NCBI GenBank assembly: GCA_025352145.1
Contig: JANXTY010000008.1
Location: forward strand, 1 to 34,301
Length of the DNA stretch: 34,301 nucleotides
Direction: 5' to 3'
Source: Oxalobacteraceae bacterium
GTDB lineage: Bacteria; Pseudomonadota; Gammaproteobacteria; Burkholderiales; Burkholderiaceae_D
The position numbers and the translations under genes are program-made. Numbering within the stretch: the first letter of the stretch is position 1; every line of letters begins with the position of its first letter. Positions 20,279-29,946 of this stretch are shown piece after piece. The notes under the pieces were generated by a model. That model saw nothing but the letters and a program-made list of their open reading frames with translations. It was not told the DNA's origin and searched no databases.

Positions 20279-21679
20279 ATGATCAAAACACTTTACGACA
20301 AACTTTGGGAATCGCATATCGTACATGCCGAAGAGGATGGTACAACGGTTCTTTATATTGATCGTCATTTGTTGCATGAGGTGACTAGCCCTCAGGCCTT
20401 CGATGGACTCAAGCTAGCTGGTCGCACGCCTTGGCGTGTGGCAGCCAATCTTGTGGTGGCTGATCATAATGTGCCTACTACAAATCGGATTAATGGAATC
20501 GATGATCCTGTGTCCCGTTTGCAGGTGGAGACGTTGGATGCCAATGCGAAAAAATATGGCCTCACGTATTTCAATATGAGCGACAAGCGGCAAGGTATTG
20601 TGCATGTGATTGGGCCAGAACAAGGCGCAACGCTTCCGGGTATGACGGTCGTTTGTGGTGATTCGCATACATCTACGCACGGGGCATTCGGCTGTCTGGC
20701 ACATGGAATCGGAACCTCTGAAGTTGAGCATGTGCTGGCAACCCAGACCTTGCTTGCCAAGAAATCGAAAGCGATGTTGGTGCAGATTGATGGCGCCTTG
20801 ATGCCGGGTGTGACCGCAAAAGACGTGGTATTGGCAGTGATTGGTAAGATTGGTACGGCGGGTGGTACTGGCTATGCAATCGAGTTCGCTGGCGCGACCA
20901 TACGTAGTTTGTCTATGGAGGGCCGTATGACGATTTGCAATATGGCCATTGAGGCGGGAGCCCGCGCCGGTATGATCGCGGTAGACGACACGACGATAAA
21001 TTATGTCAAAGGGCGTCCCCTTTCGCCGGTCGGGCCGCATTGGGATCGTGCTGTTGAATATTGGCGCACGCTGCATTCTGACACGGGCGCCAAGTTCGAT
21101 TTGGTTGTTACGCTTAATGCGAATGAAATCAAGCCCCAGGTTACCTGGGGTACGTCGCCAGAGATGGTAGTCGCTATTGATGGACGGGTGCCTGATCCAG
21201 ACGATGAAAAAGATGCGGTAAAGCGTGATGCAATGGAAAAAGCGTTAGTGTATATGGCGCTTAAACCTAACACAGCAATGTGCGATATTCGCATTGATAA
21301 GGTATTTATTGGTTCTTGCACTAATTCTCGTATCGAGGATTTGCGTGCTGCTGCAGCCGTGGTACGCGGTAAATTTCGTGCTTCCAACGTTATATTGGCG
21401 ATGGTGGTGGCGGGTTCAGGTCTGGTAAAAATGCAAGCTGAACGCGAGGGGCTGGATAAAGTTTTTAAGGATGCAGGTTTTGAGTGGAGAGAGCCTGGTT
21501 GCTCGATGTGTCTGGCGATGAATGCGGATCGCCTCGAGCCGGGCGAACGTTGTGCATCCACTTCCAATCGCAATTTTGAAGGGCGGCAAGGCCAAGGTGG
21601 CCGGACACATCTGGTGTCGCCTGCGATGGCGGCTGCAGCAGGCATTGCTGGACATTTTGTAGATGTCCGTTCTTTGTAA
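20279..21679 (+). CDS. leuC: 3-isopropylmalate dehydratase large subunit
   Basis: A 466-residue aconitase-family subunit that with LeuD isomerises 2- to 3-isopropylmalate in leucine synthesis. The [4Fe-4S] cysteines lie in [14 protein letters not shown] and in [10 protein letters not shown] (two). [16 protein letters not shown] and [17 protein letters not shown] are family motifs. Length is normal. The start is fixed by the family's [15 protein letters not shown]; only AAG precedes it. It opens the leu block and is followed 20 bases later by an entericidin-type lipoprotein gene, then leuD. Confidence 0.97.
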   Translation: MIKTLYDKLWESHIVHAEEDGTTVLYIDRHLLHEVTSPQAFDGLKLAGRTPWRVAANLVVADHNVPTTNRINGIDDPVSRLQVETLDANAKKYGLTYFNMSDKRQGIVHVIGPEQGATLPGMTVVCGDSHTSTHGAFGCLAHGIGTSEVEHVLATQTLLAKKSKAMLVQIDGALMPGVTAKDVVLAVIGKIGTAGGTGYAIEFAGATIRSLSMEGRMTICNMAIEAGARAGMIAVDDTTINYVKGRPLSPVGPHWDRAVEYWRTLHSDTGAKFDLVVTLNANEIKPQVTWGTSPEMVVAIDGRVPDPDDEKDAVKRDAMEKALVYMALKPNTAMCDIRIDKVFIGSCTNSRIEDLRAAAAVVRGKFRASNVILAMVVAGSGLVKMQAEREGLDKVFKDAGFEWREPGCSMCLAMNADRLEPGERCASTSNRNFEGRQGQGGRTHLVSPAMAAAAGIAGHFVDVRSL

Positions 21680-21698
21680 AATTTTTGTAGGGAAGATC

Positions 21699-21833
21699 AT
21701 GAAAAAAATGCGCATATTGTCGTTACTGATTGCCTTGGGTTTTATGCTTTCAGCTTGCAATACGATAAACGGGTTGGGTAAGGATGTTGAAAAGGTCGGT
21801 GAAAAGGTCCAAAGCGCCTCTTCTAAGAAATAG
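21699..21833 (+). CDS. Entericidin A/B family small lipoprotein
   Basis: A 44-residue lipoprotein too small for many gene finders. The signal peptide MKKMRILSLLIALGFMLSAC ends in the lipobox LSAC with Cys20 as the acylated residue. The mature part (CNTINGLGKDVEKVGEKVQ) matches the entericidin pattern of a short amphipathic lipopeptide with GxDxxxxGxxx spacing. AGGGAAG lies about six bases before the ATG. Entericidins act as envelope-associated antidote/toxin-type peptides in E. coli; the role here is unknown. Its place between leuC and leuD recurs in Burkholderiales and implies co-transcription with leucine genes. Confidence 0.88.
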   Translation: MKKMRILSLLIALGFMLSACNTINGLGKDVEKVGEKVQSASSKK

Positions 21834-21932
21834 TGTTTACCTCAGCACTTTCGCCCCATTCAAGAAACTAGTTCGGATGTAAGCACTGGAGTGAAGAGGG
21901 TGTTTTATATTCGGACGTAAGGCAAGACAATC

Positions 21933-22580
21933 ATGAATAAATTTACTGTACACGAGGGCTTGGTTGCGCCCTTGGATCGTGCCAACGTCGATACTGATGC
22001 GATTATCCCAAAGCAATTTTTAAAATCGATTAAACGTACCGGATTTGGTCCTAATTTGTTTGACGAATGGCGATATTTGGACCACGGTGAACCAGGTAAG
22101 GATAATTCGAAACGGCCGCAGAATCCTGATTTTGTATTGAATCACTCTCGGTATCAGGGCGCATCTATTTTGCTGACCCGCAAAAATTTCGGTTGTGGTT
22201 CCTCGCGTGAACATGCGCCCTGGGCATTGGATCAGTACGGATTTCGAGCGATTATTGCCCCCAGTTTTGCCGATATTTTTTTTAATAACTGTTATAAGAA
22301 TGGTTTGTTACCGATTGTTCTTTCCGAAGCACAAGTCGACCATTTGTTTAATGAGGTCAAGGCTTTCCCAGGATTTCGTTTGATGCTGGATCTTGATCAG
22401 CAGATCGTTACCACTATTAGCGGCAGCGCTTGTTACCCATTTGAAATCGACGCGTTTCGAAAATATTGTTTGATGAATGGGCTCGATGACATTGGTTTGA
22501 CCTTGCGCCACGCCGATTTAATTCGCGATTTTGAAGAGCGTCATTTAGCGGCTAAACCATGGCTGGCAAATACGATTTAA
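21933..22580 (+). CDS. leuD: 3-isopropylmalate dehydratase small subunit
   Basis: A 215-residue swivel-domain partner of LeuC. The N-terminal motif [24 protein letters not shown] and the substrate-binding [13 protein letters not shown] loop are diagnostic, as is [19 protein letters not shown]. The start at 21933 follows AAGGCAAGACAATC. It is separated from leuC only by the small entericidin gene. The stop is 31 bases before leuB. Confidence 0.96.
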   Translation: MNKFTVHEGLVAPLDRANVDTDAIIPKQFLKSIKRTGFGPNLFDEWRYLDHGEPGKDNSKRPQNPDFVLNHSRYQGASILLTRKNFGCGSSREHAPWALDQYGFRAIIAPSFADIFFNNCYKNGLLPIVLSEAQVDHLFNEVKAFPGFRLMLDLDQQIVTTISGSACYPFEIDAFRKYCLMNGLDDIGLTLRHADLIRDFEERHLAAKPWLANTI

Positions 22581-22611
22581 TTGTATAACTGAGTCTATCT
22601 AAATTAATAAA

Positions 22612-23682
22612 ATGAAAATTGCAATTTTGCCGGGCGATGGCATCGGCCCAGAAATAATTGAACAAGCTGTCAAGGTGCTCAACACACTAGGTGAGAAATT
22701 TGAGATGGAAACAGCGCCGGTTGGCGGTGCTGGATATGAGGCGTACGGCCATCCCTTGCCTGAAGGAACGCTGAAGTTAGCGAAAGAGGCGGATGCGGTT
22801 TTATTTGGTGCGGTGGGTGACTGGAAATACGATCAGCTAGTTCGAGATTTGCGTCCCGAGCAGGCGATTCTTGGCCTGCGTAAAAATTTGAGTTTGTTCG
22901 CCAATTTACGTCCTGCTATTTTGTATGCGGAATTAGCGGGCGCATCGACCCTGAAACCGGAAGTGGTTTCCGGGTTGGATATTTTGATTGTGCGCGAATT
23001 GACTGGCGACATTTATTTTGGTCAGCCGCGTGGTGTGCGAATTTGTCCCGATGGTCCGTTCAAGGGCGAGCGCGAAGGTTTCGACACCATGCGATATGCG
23101 GAGACCGAAATTCGACGCATTGCACATGTGGCTTTTCAGGCAGCCCGTAAACGCAGCAAGCGTCTTACCAGCGTGGATAAAGCCAATGTTCTGGAAACTT
23201 TTCAATTCTGGAAAGATATTGTGACTGATGTGCACAAAGAATATCCAGAGGTTACTCTGGATCATATGTATGTCGATAATGCGGCGATGCAGTTGGTGCG
23301 TGCCCCCAAGAAATTTGATGTAATGGTGACTGGCAATATGTTTGGAGATATATTGTCCGATGCCGCTGCCATGTTGACCGGTTCCATCGGAATGTTGCCA
23401 TCGGCCTCTCTGGATGCCCACAACAAAGGCCTTTACGAGCCTTCTCATGGATCGGCCCCTGACATTGCTGGAAAAGGCATCGCCAATCCGCTTGCCACAA
23501 TTCTGTCCACCGCTATGATGTTGAGATACTCATTGAATAAAGCAGAGCAGGCCGATCGTATTGAAATTGCGGTGAAGAAGGTGTTGACCCAAGGTCTGCG
23601 TACACCGGATATCTACGAAGCAGGCGCTACCAAAGTGGGAACAAGTCAGATGGGTGATGCTGTGGTGAAAGCACTGATGTGA
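22612..23682 (+). CDS. leuB: 3-isopropylmalate dehydrogenase
   Basis: A 356-residue NAD-dependent beta-decarboxylating dehydrogenase producing 2-oxoisocaproate. Family features are [11 protein letters not shown] at the N-terminus, the substrate arginines and [14 protein letters not shown], the catalytic Lys/Asp region [27 protein letters not shown], and the cofactor loop [19 protein letters not shown]. Its AT-rich upstream sequence has no strong ribosome binding site. It is the last leucine gene in this block; leuA is not in the window. Confidence 0.97.
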   Translation: MKIAILPGDGIGPEIIEQAVKVLNTLGEKFEMETAPVGGAGYEAYGHPLPEGTLKLAKEADAVLFGAVGDWKYDQLVRDLRPEQAILGLRKNLSLFANLRPAILYAELAGASTLKPEVVSGLDILIVRELTGDIYFGQPRGVRICPDGPFKGEREGFDTMRYAETEIRRIAHVAFQAARKRSKRLTSVDKANVLETFQFWKDIVTDVHKEYPEVTLDHMYVDNAAMQLVRAPKKFDVMVTGNMFGDILSDAAAMLTGSIGMLPSASLDAHNKGLYEPSHGSAPDIAGKGIANPLATILSTAMMLRYSLNKAEQADRIEIAVKKVLTQGLRTPDIYEAGATKVGTSQMGDAVVKALM

Positions 23683-23840
23683 AAATGAAATGGGGGAAAT
23701 AATCTTCCTGCGGATTGTGCTTGAAAGCACCCATCGATTGATTAGCATGTAGATGTTTCGGAATTTTTATCCTGCATTAGTAATGAATAATTTTGATTGG
23801 GATGGCAGGTTTTTCCTGTCCACTGTTTGAAGGAATCGTG

Positions 23841-24968
23841 ATGAAATTGGTTGGCTTAGTCGGTTGGCGTGGCATGGTAGGTTCGGTCTTGATGCAGCGT
23901 ATGCAGGAAGAGGATGATTTCGCTTATATTGAGCCGGTGTTTTTTTCTACCTCCAATGCAGGTGGTAAAGCACCCGCTATGGCAAAAAACGAATCTAAGT
24001 TGATGGATGCCAATGACATCGACGCGCTGAAAAAATGTGACATCATTATCACTTGCCAAGGGGGGGATTACACCACCGAGGTGTTCCCACAGTTGCGTGC
24101 GACAGGATGGAATGGTTACTGGATTGACGCAGCATCAACCTTGCGGATGAAAGAGGATGCTGTCATTGTTCTCGATCCAGTTAACGCGAACGTTATCAGG
24201 ACGGCTCTCGACAAGGGCACCAAGAATTATATTGGTGGTAATTGCACCGTATCGTGCATGTTGATGGGATTGGGCGGCTTGTTCCAGCACGACCTTGTTG
24301 AGTGGATGAGTTCGATGACTTACCAGGCAGCGTCTGGGGGGGGCGCTCAGCACATGCGAGAACTGCTGACACAGTTTGGCACTATCAATGCCCAGGTGAA
24401 GGCGTTATTGGATAATCCAGCATCGGCAATATTAGAAATTGATCGGCAGGTATTGTCCAAACAGCAGACGATGAATGCCGATGAAATCAAACAATTTGGT
24501 GTTCCCCTCGCAGGCAATCTGATTCCCTGGATCGATAAAGATTTGGGTAATGGTATGTCACGCGAAGAGTGGAAGGCTGGCGCTGAAACTAACAAAATCT
24601 TGGGCCGAGGCCCGGCATTTGGTTCGCATGAAGTCGCTGTGGATGGCTTATGCATCCGTATCGGCGCAATGCGTTGCCATTCCCAGGCATTGACCATCAA
24701 ATTAAAAAAAGACGTGCCGCTTGACGAAATCAATGACATCATTGCGAAAAATAATCAATGGGTAAAAGTTGTTCCAAATAGTCGGGACGAGTCGATGAAG
24801 TACTTGACGCCAGCCGCAGTCACGGGCAGTCTCACAATTCCAGTGGGTCGTTTGCGTAAAATGCAGATGGGTGAAGACTATTTGTCGGCATTTACCGTCG
24901 GTGATCAACTGCTATGGGGTGCAGCCGAACCCTTGCGGCGAATGCTACGCATTGTATTGGAGCGTTGA
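23841..24968 (+). CDS. asd: Aspartate-semialdehyde dehydrogenase
   Basis: A 375-residue NADPH-dependent enzyme making aspartate semialdehyde for lysine, diaminopimelate, threonine and methionine. The N-terminal nucleotide-binding motif is [18 protein letters not shown]. The catalytic nucleophile is Cys135 in [10 protein letters not shown], the same position as in E. coli Asd. The C-terminal [16 protein letters not shown] has the active-site histidine. The ATG at 23841 follows AAGGAATC and matches the family; an open frame of 16 codons upstream is not family-like. It stands 158 bases after leuB, the conserved order leuB-asd-fimV. Confidence 0.97.
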   Translation: MKLVGLVGWRGMVGSVLMQRMQEEDDFAYIEPVFFSTSNAGGKAPAMAKNESKLMDANDIDALKKCDIIITCQGGDYTTEVFPQLRATGWNGYWIDAASTLRMKEDAVIVLDPVNANVIRTALDKGTKNYIGGNCTVSCMLMGLGGLFQHDLVEWMSSMTYQAASGGGAQHMRELLTQFGTINAQVKALLDNPASAILEIDRQVLSKQQTMNADEIKQFGVPLAGNLIPWIDKDLGNGMSREEWKAGAETNKILGRGPAFGSHEVAVDGLCIRIGAMRCHSQALTIKLKKDVPLDEINDIIAKNNQWVKVVPNSRDESMKYLTPAAVTGSLTIPVGRLRKMQMGEDYLSAFTVGDQLLWGAAEPLRRMLRIVLER

Positions 24969-25225
24969 TTAATTTCAATAACACGCTGGATTGTTGTTAA
25001 TAGGCAACGTTTTTCCCGCTGGCGAGTCGCCAAAGAGGGATAAGGCGGTAGGCTTGAGATATCTTGTGAAACTAGTTAAGCTTGCAAGCGTAAGTCCATG
25101 ATGATATGGTGAAACTTCCAGAAGAAAAGTTAACCAGAAGCGTTGTTTTTGCTTAAATTCAGTATTTGCTAACCGTCTGCCCATCCATGCCAATCAAAAT
25201 GCAACTAAATACACGCCCCATATTA

Positions 25226-28200
25226 ATGTCGTCTATCTTTAAGACACTCAGCGCCGCTGTTGCCTCTGTAGTGTTGGTGTTATCGAACGCGCATGCGGCG
25301 GGCTTAGGAAAATTGACAGTCCTCTCTTCGCTGGGCCAGCCCTTACGCGCTGAAATTGAACTCAATTCGATAGCAAAAGAGGAGGCCGGCTCCTTGGTAG
25401 CAAAGGTGGCGTCTACCGATGCATTTCGTACGGCAAATATCGAATTCAACCCAACATTATTATCGCTGCGGTTTGTCATTGATCAACGCGGTGCGCGGCA
25501 ATTTATTCGTATTACTTCGAATCAACCGGTGAATGAGCCGTTCGTCGATATGTTGTTGGAGCTGAGGTCGGGCAGCAACCGCTTGGTGCGTGAATATACG
25601 TTTTTGCTTGATCCGTCGGAGTTGCGCACTGCGCAGCCGGCACAAATAAGCGCGCCGGTTGAGGTTTCGGCACTAAGATCTTCCCAGGCCGTGACTTCAC
25701 CCATAGTATCAACTCAGCCTTCTCCGACGCAGGGTGAGGTGATGCATGAAAATACAGGGTCTTCAACCACGGTACCCGCTGCGCAAAAGAAGGGACGTAA
25801 AACGAAGTCTATGTCTGAAACAGCCGATGACATCCGAAAATATCCCACCCAAGCCGCTACAAAATCCGTTGATAGTGTAAAAAATGGGGTAGACGCTGAC
25901 GAAAAAGTGTCGGAATACGCTATTAAAAAAGGCGATACCCTTGGGAAAATTGCGAGCCGTTTGAAGCCAACGGGCGTTTCTCTTGACCAAATGCTGGTTG
26001 TTCTTTATCGCTCTAATCCGAACGCTTTTATTGGGAACAACATGAATCGCTTGCGTACGGGGCAGATTCTCTCTGTACCCGGCCCAGATACAGCATCCAG
26101 CGTTAGTGAAGTTGAGGCGAAAGGGGTTGTAGTGGCCCAAGCCAGCGATTTTAATGCCTATCGTCGTAAATTGGCCAGTCAGGTCGCCCTTGCCACCCCG
26201 ACCAAGGCTATCGAATCGAAACAAAGCGCAGCCGGAAAAATTACTGCAAAAATTGAGGAGAAGCCCACTGCGGCAAATGAATCTCAGGACAAATTAAAAT
26301 TGTCTAAGGCAAGTTCATCTGCAGCAATCGCTGCCGGACAAAAGGCCACAGCTGCAGCGGAAGACAAAATTGCAAAAGACAAGGCGATTGCGGATGCTGC
26401 TTCAAGATTTAAAGAACTTGAAGAGAACGTGAGTAAGCTCAATAAATTATTGGAAATAAAAAATAAGGGACTAGCAGAAAAGCAAAAACAGATCAACGAT
26501 AAAGCAACCGAGGCCGCCGCCGCTGCACATGCTGCCTCAGTGGCAGAAGCTGCGCGCGTCGCATCGCAAGTCCAAGCAGCAGCGCAGGCTCAAGCAGCAG
26601 CGCAGGCTCAGGCAGCAGCGCAGGCTCAGGCAGCACAGGCCCAAGCAGCAGCACAGGCTCAGGCAGCAGCTACTAAAACCGCCGAGGCTCCGAAGGCAGA
26701 AAAAATCATTGCTGAGCCAACGAGTCCAGCGCAGGCCCCCAAGTCAGCATCTGCACCTGTAATTCCTCCACTGCCCAAAAAAGTGGTCGTCGCTTCGCCT
26801 CCGGCTGAAAGCAGTTTTTTCGATTCGATTAGCTCTTACCTTCTTTATGGTGGCTTATTGGCTGTGGTTGGTATAGGATTTTTCGCCGCGTATAACTCGC
26901 GCCGCCGCAACGACAAACCTTTGAAATCGGATAGCAGTATTCTTTCTGATTCCAGTTTGCAGGTCAATTCCTTGTTTGGATCTACTGGCGGTCAGAGCGT
27001 TGATACTAACAACAGTGTATTTAATTCGAATTTTTCTCCTTCAGCAAGCCAACTTGATACGAATGAAGTCGATCCCGTCGCTGAGGCCGATGTTTACATT
27101 GCGTATGGGCGCGATGCCCAAGCTGAAGAGATACTAAAAGAAGCTCTGCGCACGCAGCCGGATCGACATGCGGTGCGTGTTAAGTTACTTGAAATATATG
27201 CCCATCGAAAAGATAACCGCTCTTTTGAGACTCTTGCGGGAGAGTTATATAGCCTTACCAAAGGGCAAGGGGATGACTGGGCACAAGCTGTTGCCCTCGG
27301 TATTGCGCTTGAGCCAGGGAATCCATTGTATGCGGGGGGCGCAGCACTACATGAGGATATTGTCGGGCATGGGCCGATTTTGAATGATACTGCAGCACCA
27401 TTTGCAGAATTGGATCCTGAGGACTTGCTATTAGATGTTCACGAGGAAGTTTTAGATTCCTTAGATTTTAACGATTCGAAAAATGTATCGACAGCATTGC
27501 CAACAACAAGTCATGCGTCAGACTTGGATTTAGGTCTCAGTAGTTCTCCTGACTCGGGGAGAGCGGATGAGTTAGATTTTGACCTTGGCGAGTTGTCAGC
27601 TTCATCCGCTACGTCGCCGATAGCGGCGGTAGCAGTAGCAGGCCCTAGCGATAATGGTTTCGATCTGGGCGATTTATCATTAACGTCTACGGCTCAGCAA
27701 GTACCGGTTGTTGCGACAGCAGAGCCAAGGCACGAGGAAGTGCCTGATCTGAATTTTGAACTTAGTCTGCCAGACTTGGTTGAAGAGGTGACTGTAGTAC
27801 CTACCCCTCGTGCGGATAGTAGTTTGGACTTTGATTTGGGCGGACTTAATTTTGATGAAATTGTTCCTCAAAAGGCCGCGGCACTTGGCTCCAAGCATGA
27901 AATAGGGGGGCTTGATCTAGATCTCTCTGAGATTAACAGCCCTGTAGGTACGCAGGCTTCTGCTGCGACGCCATTACCATTGCCTCTTCAGACCTCGCTC
28001 CCGGCCCCTGCAGGTGAACGCGAGCCGGTTGCTCTTGAGTTTGGCTTGGGAGGCATTAACCTCGATCTCCATTCAGATGCAGCGCATGAATTCGAACAGG
28101 AGAGCGACCTCAGTTTGGACATGACTGCCGATGCATCGTCAAATCGTATGGAAATGGATACTAAGCTTGATTTAGCGATTGCGTATCAGGAAATTGGGGA

Positions 28201-28297
28201 TAAAGAAGGCGCACGTGAATTAATAGACGAGGTGATCAAAGGTGGGTCGGCGGAGCAAGTTGAAAAAGCGAAAGAGATTCGCCGTAAGCTTGCTTAA
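25226..28297 (+). CDS. fimV: FimV-type polar hub / pilus assembly protein
   Basis: About 1023 residues from ATG 25226. The signal peptide ends SNAHA, followed by the conserved GLGKLTVLSSLGQPLRAEIEL domain. A LysM-like peptidoglycan-binding domain (YAIKKGDTLGKIASRLKP, about 231-288) and a coiled-coil/Ala-rich region follow. Tandem QAQAAA repeats span nt 26573-26670. One transmembrane helix (about 536-555) precedes RRRND. A cytoplasmic TPR-like unit (about 620-700) is followed by an acidic tail with recurring LDFDLGxL motifs, and the C-terminal FimV domain (LDLAIAYQEIGDKEGARELI). In Pseudomonas FimV localises type IV pilus and polar signalling factors. In-frame starts at 25166, 25187 and 25199 exist; none has a good ribosome binding site. 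Confidence 0.92.
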   Translation: MSSIFKTLSAAVASVVLVLSNAHAAGLGKLTVLSSLGQPLRAEIELNSIAKEEAGSLVAKVASTDAFRTANIEFNPTLLSLRFVIDQRGARQFIRITSNQPVNEPFVDMLLELRSGSNRLVREYTFLLDPSELRTAQPAQISAPVEVSALRSSQAVTSPIVSTQPSPTQGEVMHENTGSSTTVPAAQKKGRKTKSMSETADDIRKYPTQAATKSVDSVKNGVDADEKVSEYAIKKGDTLGKIASRLKPTGVSLDQMLVVLYRSNPNAFIGNNMNRLRTGQILSVPGPDTASSVSEVEAKGVVVAQASDFNAYRRKLASQVALATPTKAIESKQSAAGKITAKIEEKPTAANESQDKLKLSKASSSAAIAAGQKATAAAEDKIAKDKAIADAASRFKELEENVSKLNKLLEIKNKGLAEKQKQINDKATEAAAAAHAASVAEAARVASQVQAAAQAQAAAQAQAAAQAQAAQAQAAAQAQAAATKTAEAPKAEKIIAEPTSPAQAPKSASAPVIPPLPKKVVVASPPAESSFFDSISSYLLYGGLLAVVGIGFFAAYNSRRRNDKPLKSDSSILSDSSLQVNSLFGSTGGQSVDTNNSVFNSNFSPSASQLDTNEVDPVAEADVYIAYGRDAQAEEILKEALRTQPDRHAVRVKLLEIYAHRKDNRSFETLAGELYSLTKGQGDDWAQAVALGIALEPGNPLYAGGAALHEDIVGHGPILNDTAAPFAELDPEDLLLDVHEEVLDSLDFNDSKNVSTALPTTSHASDLDLGLSSSPDSGRADELDFDLGELSASSATSPIAAVAVAGPSDNGFDLGDLSLTSTAQQVPVVATAEPRHEEVPDLNFELSLPDLVEEVTVVPTPRADSSLDFDLGGLNFDEIVPQKAAALGSKHEIGGLDLDLSEINSPVGTQASAATPLPLPLQTSLPAPAGEREPVALEFGLGGINLDLHSDAAHEFEQESDLSLDMTADASSNRMEMDTKLDLAIAYQEIGDKEGARELIDEVIKGGSAEQVEKAKEIRRKLA
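26573..26670 (+). repeat. In-frame Ala/Gln tandem repeats inside fimV
   Basis: An approximately 15-18 base unit of the type GCAGCAGCGCAGGCTCAG is repeated about six times and encodes QAQAAA-like repeats. The near-identical DNA units make it prone to copy-number change by slippage; since most units keep the frame, length variation rather than inactivation is expected. Confidence 0.8.
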
Positions 28298-28315
28298 TGG
28301 TATCTAACATTCTGG

Positions 28316-28346
28316 ACGGGCGCTACTTTTGCTAGCGCCCGTTTTA
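28316..28346 (+). terminator. Rho-independent terminator after fimV
   Basis: Perfect 10-bp stem ACGGGCGCTA / TAGCGCCCGT (28316-28325 and 28333-28342), 7-base loop, then TTTT. It lies 19 bases after the fimV stop and separates fimV from truA. Confidence 0.9.
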
Positions 28347-28386
28347 GTTTTGGAGACCTATATCTTGTATTTTTGACGGCGATATT

Positions 28387-29205
28387 TTGAGTGGATATGA
28401 ATTGAAGCGAATTGTTCTTGGTATTGAATATGACGGCACCTCTTGGCAGGGTTGGCAGACGCAAGTGCATAAGAATACCGTACAGGATCGTTTGGAAGCT
28501 GCGCTTAGGGAATTTTCACAAAGTGATATTGCCATTACCTGTGCGGGACGGACGGATGCGGGTGTGCATGCTTTGGAGCAGGTAATCCATTTCGATACAG
28601 CCGTAAAGCGTGAGGCGCATTCTTGGGTGCGTGGTGTTAACGCATTCTTGCCGGGGTCGATAGTTGTACATTGGGCTTGTGAAGTGGACTCCATACCCAC
28701 AGACTATTTTCATGCTCGGTTTAGTGCAATCGCCCGTACTTATCACTACGTTTTATATAATAATCCAATTCGTTCTCCGCTTCTTGCGGGAAAAGCTGGC
28801 TGGGTTTTTCGTCCACTTGACGTCGATAAAATGCGTGTTGCAGCGCAGGCTTTAATAGGGGAGCATGATTTTTCGGCTTTTCGGGATTCACAATGCCAGG
28901 CGAAATCCCCCTTAAAGATAATGCATGCACTTTCGATCGCACAACACGGAGCATTGATTGTCTTTACAGTCCATGCAAATGCATTTTTGCATCACATGGT
29001 CCGAAATATTGTTGGTTCCTTGATCTATGTCGGTAATGGCAATCGTTCCTCAAGCTGGTTGCGACAAGTATTAGATAGTCGTGATCGAACCCAGGCAGCG
29101 CCGACTTTCATGCCTGATGGTTTATATCTGGCTAAAATAGAGTACGCTAAAAAATGGTGTTTACCTCAAAAGCGGACAAGTCCATTTCCTGATTTTTGGG
29201 TATAG
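28387..29205 (+). CDS. truA: tRNA pseudouridine(38-40) synthase
   Basis: A 272-residue enzyme that isomerises uridines 38-40 in the tRNA anticodon arm. Family motifs are [15 protein letters not shown], the catalytic aspartate in [37 protein letters not shown], and [14 protein letters not shown] near the end. There is no in-frame ATG: the candidates are TTG 28387 (LSGYELKR) and TTG 28402 ([12 protein letters not shown]), and either gives an acceptable length. The upstream frame is open back to a stop inside the fimV terminator. It lies in the usual fimV-truA-trpF order. Confidence 0.93.
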   Translation: MSGYELKRIVLGIEYDGTSWQGWQTQVHKNTVQDRLEAALREFSQSDIAITCAGRTDAGVHALEQVIHFDTAVKREAHSWVRGVNAFLPGSIVVHWACEVDSIPTDYFHARFSAIARTYHYVLYNNPIRSPLLAGKAGWVFRPLDVDKMRVAAQALIGEHDFSAFRDSQCQAKSPLKIMHALSIAQHGALIVFTVHANAFLHHMVRNIVGSLIYVGNGNRSSSWLRQVLDSRDRTQAAPTFMPDGLYLAKIEYAKKWCLPQKRTSPFPDFWV

Positions 29206-29269
29206 CAGTAAGTCTCAAGAAAAACCCTCGATATAAAATGAAGTTCCCAAATCATCGAGCATCAAAATA

Positions 29270-29932
29270 ATGACACATCGCACCCGTATTAAAATTTGTG
29301 GTTTGACCCGAATGGGTGACGTGGAAGCTGCCGTTGACAGTGGTGCCGATGCAATTGGTTTCGTGTTCTACCCAAAAAGTCCGCGTTATATCAGCGCTAC
29401 TGCTGCCGCTAGGCTATTGGAGATTGTTCCTCCGTTTGTTACGACAGTAGGGCTTTTTGTAAATGCATCTACTGATGAAGTGGCTGAGGTGGTTGCCCAA
29501 GCCCCAGTCGCGGTATTGCAATTTCATGGGGATGAAACAGCCGAACAATGCTACACGACGGCTACAGTCATCAATCGTCCTTTTATTCGTGCGCTGAGAA
29601 TCAAGCCGCAAATGCGGAGCGAAGATTTGATAAAATATAGCCGGTCTTTTCATGCTGACCGATTATTTAATGGCTTGCTGTTGGATGCTTTTGTAGATGG
29701 TTATGGCGGTGCTGGAAGGATTTTCGATTGGTCTCTCATTCCAAAAGAGCTCGCGTCTCAGGTCGTTTTAAGTGGTGGCTTGAACGTACAAAATGTGATT
29801 GATGCGGTGGTTCGTGTACGTCCTTACGCAGTTGACGTCAGTAGCGGCGTCGAGCTGGAAAAGGGCATTAAAGATCCCGACAAAATAAGTGCCTTTATAG
29901 AGGCAATTCGTCTGGCAGATACCATCACTTGA
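29270..29932 (+). CDS. trpF: Phosphoribosylanthranilate isomerase
   Basis: A 220-residue (beta-alpha)8 enzyme of tryptophan synthesis converting PRA to CdRP. The general-base cysteine is Cys10 in [30 protein letters not shown]-like [15 protein letters not shown], and [19 protein letters not shown] with the general-acid aspartate are typical. The C-terminal phosphate-binding [10 protein letters not shown] and AVDVSSGVE are intact. The ATG at 29270 sits 64 bases after truA. The stop is 14 bases before the preferred trpB ATG. Confidence 0.96.
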   Translation: MTHRTRIKICGLTRMGDVEAAVDSGADAIGFVFYPKSPRYISATAAARLLEIVPPFVTTVGLFVNASTDEVAEVVAQAPVAVLQFHGDETAEQCYTTATVINRPFIRALRIKPQMRSEDLIKYSRSFHADRLFNGLLLDAFVDGYGGAGRIFDWSLIPKELASQVVLSGGLNVQNVIDAVVRVRPYAVDVSSGVELEKGIKDPDKISAFIEAIRLADTIT

Positions 29933-29946
29933 CTAAGAAAAACCCC

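Noticed and set aside
20414-21645. Long minus-strand open frames across leuC (up to about 220 codons)
   Set aside because: They lie fully inside leuC, whose frame has all catalytic motifs; the antisense frames show no family features.
22933-23448. 171-codon minus-strand open frame inside leuB
   Set aside because: Shadow of leuB with no recognisable motif or ribosome binding site.
25021-25031. GGCGA-G-TCGCC palindrome upstream of fimV
   Set aside because: Too short and isolated; no promoter or regulator context to support a site.
26573-26670. Short regular repeats that could suggest a CRISPR array
   Set aside because: The units are contiguous without spacers and encode an in-frame Ala/Gln tract in fimV.
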